From positions 1 to 23,825 of the forward strand of contig JBNJGL010000036.1 in the NCBI GenBank assembly GCA_051747745.1: a DNA stretch of 23,825 bases. Direction: 5' to 3'. The DNA is from QPJE01 sp051747745 (GTDB lineage Bacteria > Bacillota > Halanaerobiia > Halanaerobiales > Halanaerobiaceae). Made by a program: the position numbers and the translations under genes. The stretch's first letter is position 1. The number at the start of each line of letters is the position of its first letter. The notes under the pieces are model-generated. The model was not told the DNA's origin and ran no database searches. It saw only the letters and a list, made by a program, of their open reading frames with translations. Below are positions 1-6,570 of this stretch, piece by piece.

Positions 1-74
1 ATAAGCTGATTGCTCAAGTATATAGTTCCATCCATATCAAGTAAAAAACAATCTATATCTTTAATACTGTCCAT
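1..74 (-). CDS. HAD-superfamily phosphatase, N-terminal fragment (AraL/NagD-like)
   Basis: The first 24 codons of a gene that runs off the left edge. The peptide contains DCFLLDMDGTIYL, the HAD motif I (DxDGT), where the first Asp is the phosphoryl-accepting nucleophile and the second the general acid. The following Ile-Tyr-Leu is typical of the NagD/AraL (HAD-IIA) group of sugar-phosphate and nucleotide phosphatases. The ATG is preceded by an AAAGGA ribosome binding site about 10 bases upstream. It lies 119 bp downstream of the araM-type gene on the same strand, the same pairing as araL-araM in the Bacillus arabinose operon, so cotranscription is likely. The substrate cannot be inferred from this fragment; removal of phosphate from glycerol-1-phosphate or another small phosphate is only a guess from context. 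Confidence 0.8.
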   Translation of the reverse strand, partial: MDSIKDIDCFLLDMDGTIYLSNQL

Positions 75-193
75 TAATTATCATTCCTTTAGCTGCAGTA
101 ATTTACTTTATATCTGTTCTCCTCATTTTTTTACTTCTATATATATTACTTTCTTCCTTCTCCTTTTATTATTTTCTAATGCCATCAATAAAT

Positions 194-1525
194 TTAAAGT
201 TTTTTCTCTAATTCAGCTGCCGCATCTCTGGACCAATCTTCAATTAAACCGAGCTGAGTTAAAAGTGTTAGAATAGAGTAGCGAGCCCTAATTTCAAAAC
301 CATAGTTAACTGCTTTATTTAACCAGTCTCGATTTAAATTTTTGACATCTTCTCTTTCGAAAAATCCAAAATCATCCAGAATTTTTTCCACACTTTGTAG
401 CTTATCTTTATATTCTCTAATATAACTTTTTATGTTTTCTTCTTTCTCTAAAAATCTCTCCTGAGAAATTTTTTCTCTTTCCCAGCGCACATCAAGAAGA
501 TTCAGTATTTTAGGAGCCTTTTCCAGATAAATTTTTTTTATATTATCTTCCCTCATTCTGCGGTCGTGTTTTATCTTAAGTGCAGAAAAATCACTTTCCA
601 GCAGTCTTAAATACATATTACTTGTTATAACAGCCGCTACTCCAACTTTAATGCCATGTGTTGGTACAGGTTGTTTAAATATACCGGAATACATATCAAA
701 AAAGTGAGAAATTTGATGTTCACCTGCAGAAGCCGGTCTTGAATTACCAACCATCATCATCGCAATTCCGGAATAAATAAGTCCTTTTGTAAGTGATTCA
801 ATCCCTGCAATCTTTCGATCTATAATTGTCTCATAATTATCCATAAGTTCATCCAGTACATCTTCCACCATATTATAAGCTTCCTGACAGAAATATGCGT
901 CAAGCAGTTCTCTCTGCATTTTCCAGCCCAGAAGAGATGTCACTTTTCCCAGCAGATCTCCAAGCCCTGACTGAATTAATTTCCAGGGAGAATCTGCCAG
1001 TATATTTAAATCAGCAGCAATAAACTCCGGTGGGGTAATATCATAAGATTTTTTAACACCTTCTGCAGTAATAGATGCAATTGAAGATGCATACCCATCC
1101 ATTGATGGTGCTGTTGCAACAACAGAATAACCTCTCCCCATTTTTCGGGCTGCATAAGCAGTAAGGTCATTTATACTTCCCGAACCAACCGCAACAATAT
1201 ATCCATCATCATCTGTTCCCGATAAAACACTAAAAATAGCATCAGGATCAGGAACCAGGTGATCATCTCCTTCTTTTTCCTTAAGCAGTATTTCTTTTAC
1301 TTCAAAACCTGCTTCACTAAGCACCAATTGTACAGCATTGCCGGCAGCTTTTTTTGTATTTTTATCATTTACAACATAGATTTTTTCTTCATCTGTTACT
1401 TCCTTAATTAACTCAGGAAGTTTTTTTACAGCACCTTCTTCAATCAAAACTTCTTTTATAGGAATCTGATGTGTTCTCCCACAGGAGCATTTTTTTCCTG
1501 AAATTTCACTAATATCTAAATCCAT
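194..1525 (-). CDS. araM: sn-glycerol-1-phosphate dehydrogenase (AraM/EgsA family)
   Basis: A 443-residue member of the iron-alcohol-dehydrogenase/dehydroquinate-synthase fold that reduces dihydroxyacetone phosphate to sn-glycerol-1-phosphate with NAD(P)H in the cytoplasm. Visible motifs: nucleotide-binding GSGSIND (114-120), TAPSMDGYASS (138-148), and metal ligands Asp190 in SGLGDLLGK, His270/His274 in GEHQISHFFD and His290 in PTHGIKVG. The Bacillus AraM homologue is Ni-dependent. The N-terminus carries CSCGRTH (13-19), a short Cys/His cluster found in many bacterial homologues. Length is close to the 390-440 usual for the family and slightly long. ATG is preceded by AGGAGGAG at good spacing. 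A HAD phosphatase follows. The likely promoter lies about 285 bp upstream, leaving a long leader with a large inverted repeat. Function in bacteria is poorly settled (G1P-based lipids or arabinose-linked metabolism). Confidence 0.9.
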   Translation of the reverse strand: MDLDISEISGKKCSCGRTHQIPIKEVLIEEGAVKKLPELIKEVTDEEKIYVVNDKNTKKAAGNAVQLVLSEAGFEVKEILLKEKEGDDHLVPDPDAIFSVLSGTDDDGYIVAVGSGSINDLTAYAARKMGRGYSVVATAPSMDGYASSIASITAEGVKKSYDITPPEFIAADLNILADSPWKLIQSGLGDLLGKVTSLLGWKMQRELLDAYFCQEAYNMVEDVLDELMDNYETIIDRKIAGIESLTKGLIYSGIAMMMVGNSRPASAGEHQISHFFDMYSGIFKQPVPTHGIKVGVAAVITSNMYLRLLESDFSALKIKHDRRMREDNIKKIYLEKAPKILNLLDVRWEREKISQERFLEKEENIKSYIREYKDKLQSVEKILDDFGFFEREDVKNLNRDWLNKAVNYGFEIRARYSILTLLTQLGLIEDWSRDAAAELEKKL

Positions 1526-1553
1526 CTTTTCTCCTCCTCAAATAATCATTTTT

Positions 1554-1571
1554 ACATCATATATATGATGT
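1554..1571. promoter_or_regulatory. 18-bp perfect palindrome in the araM leader, candidate operator
   Basis: acatcatatatatgatgt reads identically on both strands. It ends 28 bp before the araM start codon, just upstream of its ribosome binding site, and abuts the 136-bp inverted-repeat element. A dimeric repressor site or an RNA hairpin near the ribosome binding site are both possible; AT-richness lowers confidence. Confidence 0.4.
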
Positions 1572-1573
1572 GT

Positions 1574-1709
1574 CCACAAAAAGGGTATTTGCGAAACATC
1601 AGGCATTTTTCATTAATCAACCTTAAACAGTGTTTGTATGAATTATTTAAATACGTAATGCCTGTGGTGCAATCTTAATGAGTTAGAGATGCAAATAACC
1701 TTTTTGTGG
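1574..1709. repeat. 136-bp inverted-repeat element (MITE-like or structured leader)
   Basis: The ends ccacaaaaagggtatttgc (1574-1592) and gcaaataacctttttgtgg (1691-1709) are inverted copies with 18 of 19 matches. A second nested pair, caggcatt (1600-1607) and aatgcctg (1657-1664), is perfect. No coding frame is visible inside and no clear target-site duplication flanks it. It could be a miniature inverted-repeat transposable element or IS remnant, or a folded part of the araM leader, since it lies between the presumed promoter and the gene. The rest of the 596-bp gap up to deoR is AT-rich and holds only the two promoters listed. Confidence 0.6.
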
Positions 1710-1809
1710 GAGAACCATGTATTATTTTTGCAAAAAATCAATAGCCTTAAAGCTAAATTTTACATCTGCCGTTTTTACATATCTAATTTTCAGATATTTA
1801 TTTACTTAA

Positions 1810-1838
1810 ATATTAACACAATATAAAAATGAAAGCAA
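1810..1838 (-). promoter_or_regulatory. Promoter for araM
   Basis: Read on the minus strand: TTGCTT, a 17-bp spacer, then TAATAT. It is nearly identical, including spacer, to the promoter before the RpiB-like gene at 6258-6286, which supports both. Transcription from here would give an araM leader of about 280 nt containing the inverted-repeat element. Confidence 0.6.
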
Positions 1839-2078
1839 GTAAACTTTACTATTTATTTTTATATATTTTTATTATTTTTTATATCCTTTTTAAATAAAGT
1901 TCATTTTTACTCGAAAATAATTTTTTAAGATAATAAATCGCAGATTGACCTTTATTACTATCTACTCAGACATTATTTTACTGATATAAAGGTAATCAAA
2001 TTAATTTTTGTTTTTTTTCATAATAATGATTAAACAAAAGAATGTTTTAAAATATATTAGAATATGAATGAAATCTGC

Positions 2079-2107
2079 TTGACATTCAAAATATTATAAA
2101 ATACAAT
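2079..2107 (+). promoter_or_regulatory. Sigma-A promoter for the DeoR regulator
   Basis: A consensus TTGACA, a 17-bp spacer and TACAAT, ending 44 bp before the ATG. It is divergent from the araM promoter, about 240 bp away. Confidence 0.8.
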
Positions 2108-2151
2108 TATAGCAAATAACAGTGGTTTTAAATCTACTAGGAGGTATTTTA

Positions 2152-2919
2152 ATGCTTTCTCATGCAAGAAAAAATAAAATTTTAGAACTTTTAAAAACAC
2201 ATAAACAGATTTCCACACAGGAACTGGAAAAAGAACTTTCTGTATCAGGTGCGACTATCCGCAATGACCTGGCCCAGCTTGAAGAAAAAGGCCTTGTAAA
2301 AAGGATTCACGGTGGTGCTGTTCTGCCGGAAAGAGAAAACAAAAACAGCTTCCGCAGCTTCCACAAAAGAAGTGAAAAAAATGTGGAAGAAAAAAAGGCA
2401 ATTGGAAAAGTAGCTAAAAATTACATAGAAAATGGTCAGACAATCATACTTGATGCAAGTTCTACAGTACTCTATCTCCTACCCTACCTGACCCAGTACG
2501 AAAAATTAACTATAATAACCAATGGAATTTACACAGCTTTAGAACTTAAAAATGAAGAAGATTTCAATGTTATCCTGCTGGGAGGAATTGTAAGGCCTAA
2601 ATCCGGTTCTGTAGAAGGGCTTATCGGCAGCTGTATGCTTAATGATATTTCCGCTGATTTAATGATTACCTCTGCCCATGGATTTAATGTCAAAAATGGA
2701 TTAACAGATTTTAATTTTTATGAAGTAGAATTAAAGAAAAAAATGGTAGAAAAATCCGACAGATTAATTGCAGTCCTGGACCATACTAAAATAGGACATA
2801 CTTCTGCCGCTCAATTTGCCAGTAGTAATGAAATCGACCTTCTTATTACAGATTCTCAAATAAGTCAGAAAGATCTCGAAGAAATAAAAGATTCTGGATT
2901 GGAAATTATTACTGGTTAA
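2152..2919 (+). CDS. DeoR-family transcriptional regulator
   Basis: A 255-residue repressor of the DeoR/GlpR family. The N-terminal winged helix-turn-helix (about residues 5-57) shows ISTQELEKELSVSGATIRND and ends in the family hallmark VKRIHGGAV. The rest is the DeoRC sensor fold (ISOCOT), with ITNG, LLGGIV, and a region of the form GFNVKNGLTD, EVELKKKM and LDHTKIG, which binds a sugar phosphate. The start is set at the ATG with AGGAGG seven bases upstream; a GTG ten codons earlier has no such site and overlaps it. The gene stands alone, divergent from araM and convergent with the SorE-like dehydrogenase, so it may control either. The specific effector cannot be read from sequence. Two hairpins follow its stop. 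Confidence 0.92.
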   Translation: MLSHARKNKILELLKTHKQISTQELEKELSVSGATIRNDLAQLEEKGLVKRIHGGAVLPERENKNSFRSFHKRSEKNVEEKKAIGKVAKNYIENGQTIILDASSTVLYLLPYLTQYEKLTIITNGIYTALELKNEEDFNVILLGGIVRPKSGSVEGLIGSCMLNDISADLMITSAHGFNVKNGLTDFNFYEVELKKKMVEKSDRLIAVLDHTKIGHTSAAQFASSNEIDLLITDSQISQKDLEEIKDSGLEIITG

Positions 2920-2934
2920 TAAATAAAATAAACC

Positions 2935-2972
2935 TCTCCCATTAAATCAAAATAACATTTAAAGGGAGATTT
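2935..2972 (+). terminator. Possible terminator after deoR
   Basis: tctcccattaaat (2935-2947) pairs with atttaaagggaga (2957-2969) with one mismatch, followed only by a short T stretch. It lies 16 bp past the deoR stop. Weak alone; the second hairpin at 3045 is stronger. Confidence 0.45.
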
Positions 2973-3044
2973 CTATTAACACTATTTGATAATTTGAAAT
3001 AACGAGAAAATATATATAAAACTATCATTATTTTAAACTAATAC

Positions 3045-3095
3045 ACTTTTATGCAGCCAGGACCAGATATTCTGGACTGCATTAAAAGTTTTTTT
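3045..3095 (+). terminator. Rho-independent terminator (deoR side)
   Basis: acttttatgcag (3045-3056) pairs with ctgcattaaaagt (3077-3089) with one bulged base, and an inner ccaga/tctgg pair extends the stem. Seven T residues follow on the plus strand. It separates deoR from the convergent dehydrogenase gene and may act weakly from the other side too. Confidence 0.75.
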
Positions 3096-3136
3096 ATCTA
3101 TATCTGCATTTTTTGCGATATCAATTTTGCATTTTT

Positions 3137-4390
3137 TTATTTAAAATTATCAAGCAGATAATCCTCTGCTTCTTTGGACCAGAGGCCATTGTTTGCTTCA
3201 ACTATATCTGCCAGCTCAGCAAATCTTTCGTCATCTTCAGCTTTATCCCGTAATTTTTTAAGAGGAGTTAATTTCATATTTATACCGGTATAAATCAACT
3301 TTTTCCCTCCAGGAAGATAGGGAAGATTTAGGATAACCTCTTCTGCACTGTCAAGACCACCAATATGTGTTATCATTTTAGCAGGATTTAGGCGTGATTC
3401 AGCAAAAAGATCCAGCGCCTCCCTCAAATCAACATCATTACCTCCAGATGAACCGGTGAAATGTGTATTTGAATAATGAACATCATAAAAGTTGACTTCG
3501 GCAGAAAATTCTTTATCGGTTGGTCCGGCAAAAAAGTGCAGGTTCCCGTCATCTCCGAGAAGCTTATCTCCATCTTCTACCAGTTTTTTAACAGGAGCAT
3601 ATACAAATACATCATCAATATCCTGTCCACCATTTAATTCTCTAATTTTCTCCAGATAATTTTCTTCTTCTGCTGGATTTATAAAGTGAAGTTCAATTCC
3701 ATCTTCAGCAGCTTCTTCTGCAGGAAAAATATCTGCTGCCCGGTCCAGCCTTTCTTTATTTATATCTGCCAGAATTAAAAGAGAAGGTCTTCTATCAGAA
3801 TGAAGCGCATAATCTAAAGCACCAAGACCCATCGGACCTGCTGCACCTAAGAGAACAGTACTTCCTCTATCAACAATTCCCATCTCATGTGTATAATCAT
3901 CTGTATGATGGTAAACAGACTTATATCCACCGATTACACAGGAAATAGGTTCAGCCAGAGAAGCTTCAAAAAATGCATTTCCTTTATATTTAAAAATATA
4001 ATCTGTCTCAATTACTTCAGATGGAATAATAACGTATTCACTGTTACCACCATAATATGGATAATAATACCCGGCTGTCACAGCTTTACCTTCATATACA
4101 AGGGCCGGTTGAATAGTAAATTTCTCACCTTCTCTGTATTTATCATGCCACTTAGAACCTACCTCTATTATCTCACCTGCAAATTCATGACCTGTAATAA
4201 TCGGTTTTTTTGAAACATCATCAGGTACACGTTTGTGATCTGCTCCCTGAAGAGCAGTTTTGTAGGTTGACATACAGATGCTGTTTGTCACTACTTTTGC
4301 CAGAATCTCATCATCTTTAATTTCTGGAAGCTCAAATTTTTCTAAACGGAGATCTTTCTTTCCATATAATCTTAAAGCCCTGTTTATCAT
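3137..4390 (-). CDS. Zinc-dependent polyol/ketose-phosphate dehydrogenase, L-sorbose-1-phosphate reductase (SorE)-like
   Basis: A 417-residue medium-chain alcohol dehydrogenase. Catalytic zinc ligands are visible as Cys39 (NSICMSTYK), His68-Glu69 (ITGHEF) and Glu147 (SLAEPIS); the Rossmann motif is GAAGPMG (182-188). The four-Cys structural zinc site of classical alcohol dehydrogenases is missing. ALRLYGKKDLRLEKFELPE and QGADHKRVPDDV are characteristic of the SorE/YggP group; Klebsiella SorE interconverts L-sorbose-1-phosphate and D-glucitol-6-phosphate. Here it could oxidise the polyol phosphate delivered by the glucitol-type PTS encoded 6 kb upstream, but another polyol phosphate, such as galactitol-1-phosphate, is possible. 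ATG follows AAGGAG. It is the last gene of the SorC-rpiB-tal-sorE row and has its own promoter and an upstream terminator. Confidence 0.82.
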   Translation of the reverse strand: MINRALRLYGKKDLRLEKFELPEIKDDEILAKVVTNSICMSTYKTALQGADHKRVPDDVSKKPIITGHEFAGEIIEVGSKWHDKYREGEKFTIQPALVYEGKAVTAGYYYPYYGGNSEYVIIPSEVIETDYIFKYKGNAFFEASLAEPISCVIGGYKSVYHHTDDYTHEMGIVDRGSTVLLGAAGPMGLGALDYALHSDRRPSLLILADINKERLDRAADIFPAEEAAEDGIELHFINPAEEENYLEKIRELNGGQDIDDVFVYAPVKKLVEDGDKLLGDDGNLHFFAGPTDKEFSAEVNFYDVHYSNTHFTGSSGGNDVDLREALDLFAESRLNPAKMITHIGGLDSAEEVILNLPYLPGGKKLIYTGINMKLTPLKKLRDKAEDDERFAELADIVEANNGLWSKEAEDYLLDNFK

Positions 4391-4464
4391 TTTTGATACT
4401 CCTTTTTTGTATTTTTGAAATCAACTTTCAGAAATAATACACCTCTTAAAACTGAAATTTATCA

Positions 4465-4494
4465 ATATTAAACTCTGTTATTTGCATAAAGCAT
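4465..4494 (-). promoter_or_regulatory. Candidate promoter for the SorE-like gene
   Basis: On the minus strand: ATGCTT, an 18-bp spacer and TAATAT, resembling the TTGCTT/TAATAT promoters of araM and the RpiB-like gene. The spacer contains tttgcata (4481-4488), a motif that recurs in this module and could be an operator. Within the 395-bp gap 4391-4785 the only other clear element is the terminator at 4546. Confidence 0.45.
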
Positions 4495-4545
4495 TTTAAT
4501 TTTATGTAATTTGTAAAGCTTATGAAATATTTTCTCAGATTATGT

Positions 4546-4574
4546 AAAAAAGGGATTTCTCATTTAGAAATCCC
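4546..4574 (-). terminator. Rho-independent terminator upstream of the SorE-like gene
   Basis: On the minus strand GGGATTTCT pairs perfectly with AGAAATCCC across a five-base loop, and six T residues follow. It ends transcripts coming from the transaldolase gene, or from a weak promoter-like TTGCTT/TAATTG pair at 4611-4639, before the sorE promoter. Confidence 0.8.
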
Positions 4575-4785
4575 AGTGATATTGTTCGATCTGTCCTAAA
4601 TTATATTATACAATTATAGTATGCTCAGACTTTAAGCAAAAAATACTTATATTTTTTAGTTTATATATTATTTATTATCATGCAAAATATTTTATGCAAA
4701 AAACCGAACTTCTTATTAATAAACAGGACAGCTTAAATAAAACATCTAGAGTCCCCCATAATTCCAGAGCTTAATCTACAGTATC

Positions 4786-5439
4786 TTACCTGCTCCCCTG
4801 TGTTTTATTCCAGTCATCCAGAAATTTCTCAATACCTATATCTGTAAGAGGATGCTGAGAAAGCTTTTCTATTACATTAAACGGAATAGTTGCAATATCT
4901 GCACCGGCAAGTGCTGCTTCTTTGACATGCATAGGATGTCTTATACTGGCAGAAATAATTTCTGTTTCCATACCATAGTTATCAAAAATCTGTATTATTT
5001 CTCTGACAAGATTCATGCCATCTGCTGCTCTATCATCCAGCCTTCCTATAAAAGGACTTACATAGGCTGCTCCTGCTTTTGCGGCCAGAAGTGCCTGATT
5101 GGCAGAAAATACAAGTGTTACATTTGTATCGATCCCCTGTGCATTTAAAGCTTTAACAGCCTTCATACCTTCCATTGTCATCGGAATTTTCACAACTACA
5201 TTATCAGCTATTTCAGCCAGGTCTTCAGCCTCTTCAATCATCTCTTCAGCTTGAAGTCCAACCACTTCTGCACTGACCGGGCCATCCACTATTTCGCAAA
5301 TCTCTTTTATTCTTGTCTCAAATTCAATATCTCCCTCTTTTGCCACCAGGGATGGATTTGTTGTTACACCATCTATTAAACCATAACTTTCCGCTTTTTT
5401 AATTTCCTCAAGATTGGCAGTGTCAATAAAAAACTTCAT
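4786..5439 (-). CDS. tal: Transaldolase, small (TalC/MipB) type
   Basis: A 217-residue class I aldolase-fold enzyme that moves a dihydroxyacetone unit between fructose-6-phosphate and erythrose-4-phosphate in the non-oxidative pentose-phosphate pathway. The Schiff-base lysine is Lys84 in VVVKIPMT; Asp6 in FFIDTANL and the signature TNVTLVFSANQALLAAKAGA are present. Glu58 (SAEVV) and Phe130 (VSPFIGRLDD) are the residues of true transaldolases; fructose-6-phosphate aldolases have Gln and Tyr there. The ATG follows AAGGAG. It lies 271 bp downstream of the RpiB-like gene, in a gap that is AT-rich with a tttttgcata motif at 5484-5493 but no clear promoter. It probably supplies the step linking tetrose phosphate to central metabolism. 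Confidence in function is high; the dedicated role in this cluster is inferred. Confidence 0.93.
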   Translation of the reverse strand: MKFFIDTANLEEIKKAESYGLIDGVTTNPSLVAKEGDIEFETRIKEICEIVDGPVSAEVVGLQAEEMIEEAEDLAEIADNVVVKIPMTMEGMKAVKALNAQGIDTNVTLVFSANQALLAAKAGAAYVSPFIGRLDDRAADGMNLVREIIQIFDNYGMETEIISASIRHPMHVKEAALAGADIATIPFNVIEKLSQHPLTDIGIEKFLDDWNKTQGSR

Positions 5440-5710
5440 AATTAATCAGCTCCTTATAAATTTATAGGTTTATATTTTCAGCTTTTTTGCATAGGATTTT
5501 TACTTTAGGTAGATACATAAAAACTATTTTGATTTTATTTACAGATATTATTCATGATATTTAAAATATTTTTTATATCAAATCTCTGTGAGCAATTTCT
5601 TTTAGTTTTCTGACGATAAAATCTACAATTAAAATTGCCCCGCTAAAATAATCATTTAAAACTATATCTCCCCATAAAACTTAATAATTCAGCAGAAAAA
5701 AAGTATTAGG

Positions 5711-6193
5711 TTATTCAATACCCTTAAAATTTTCCTTTTCTATCTCATAAATCTCTTTAAGTTTTGGAGTTGAACGTCCCGGTTTAAATTCAAGTCCAAG
5801 CCATTCTTTAACTATTTTTTTTGCCAGAACTGGCCCGGTTATTCTGGAACCAAGAGTAATAACATTTGCATCATTGCTTAGGCTGGCCCGCTCTGAAGCA
5901 TAGCTGTCATAAACCTGAGCAGCATATATTTTTGGAAATTTGTTGGCTGTGATTGCCATACCAATCCCTGTGCCACAGATTAAAATGCCCTTTTTCTCAT
6001 AATCACTTTCAATTATTTTTTCTACAGCTCTCTCTGCCACTGATGGATAGTATACATCTTCATCAGCCGAATTGAGGCCCACATCTTCATATTCTATTCC
6101 TTCTTCTTCCAGCAGTTCTTTTAAAACTTCCTTCAGTTCAACAGCTGCTTTTGCTGCACCAATAACAATCTTCTTTTTTGGATTTCCACTCAT
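5711..6193 (-). CDS. RpiB/LacAB-family sugar-phosphate isomerase with altered active site
   Basis: A 160-residue protein of the RpiB/LacA/LacB fold. The catalytic cysteine motif is intact (Cys73, Thr75 in CGTGIGMAITANK), as are YPSVAERA and Arg140. Residues that normally define ribose-5-phosphate isomerase B are changed: the N-terminal Asp-His (GSDHAG in the family) is GAAKAA here (12-17), the ring-opening His before NDAN is Ser106 (ASLSNDANV), and the C-terminal GRHxxR is GRSTPK. The SERASLSNDA pattern resembles, from memory, the erythrulose-4-phosphate isomerases of erythritol/threitol pathways, which act on open-chain substrates. Erythrose-4-phosphate would then be used by the adjacent transaldolase. 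ATG is preceded by GGAGG at normal spacing and by a good promoter. Ribose-5-phosphate or another ketose-phosphate substrate remains possible. Confidence 0.82.
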   Translation of the reverse strand: MSGNPKKKIVIGAAKAAVELKEVLKELLEEEGIEYEDVGLNSADEDVYYPSVAERAVEKIIESDYEKKGILICGTGIGMAITANKFPKIYAAQVYDSYASERASLSNDANVITLGSRITGPVLAKKIVKEWLGLEFKPGRSTPKLKEIYEIEKENFKGIE

Positions 6194-6257
6194 TTTTCTG
6201 CCTCCTATTTAACATTTTATAAATTTCAAAAATTATTATTTATTTTTCTTTAATTAA

Positions 6258-6286
6258 ATATTAACATAATATAAAAGATTAAGCAA
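6258..6286 (-). promoter_or_regulatory. Promoter for the RpiB-like gene
   Basis: On the minus strand: TTGCTT, a 17-bp spacer and TAATAT, giving a leader of about 55 nt. Spacer and flanks match the araM promoter at 1810-1838 closely. Strongly A/T-rich DNA upstream could act as an UP element. Confidence 0.6.
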
Positions 6287-6570
6287 GCATATTTTATTAA
6301 TTTTTTTTATTTTATTTTATATTTTTTCATTTATGGTAAATCAACAAAAACAATAAGAGTAATCTGATAATATAATTCCATATGTATTTAATCAATTAAA
6401 TATATCTATGTAAAATTATACCCTTAATTTTAGAATTTTCTTACTAATTAAAATAAACAAAATCACTACTTAAAAAGACATTTTTTTAAATAGTGATAAA
6501 TAATAATTTTAAATATTGGTTTAAATTAGTAGTTCAAAATAATGAATTCAAATTAAAAAGTCTAATAAAT
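6287..6570. other. AT-rich intergenic stretch without a recognised gene
   Basis: Together with the promoter above this makes the 377-bp gap between the SorC-type regulator and the RpiB-like gene. It is extremely A/T-rich. The only pairing I see is cactactt (6461-6468) with aatagtga (6490-6497), imperfect and weak. No open frame with a ribosome binding site was found. Confidence 0.5.

Noticed and set aside
10..276. Plus-strand open frame at the left edge
   Set aside because: It covers the reverse strand of the HAD start, an AT-rich gap and the end of araM, with low-complexity translation and no ribosome binding site.
1574..1709. Known riboswitch class in the araM leader
   Set aside because: The inverted repeats give a long stem, but I recognise no conserved riboswitch core.
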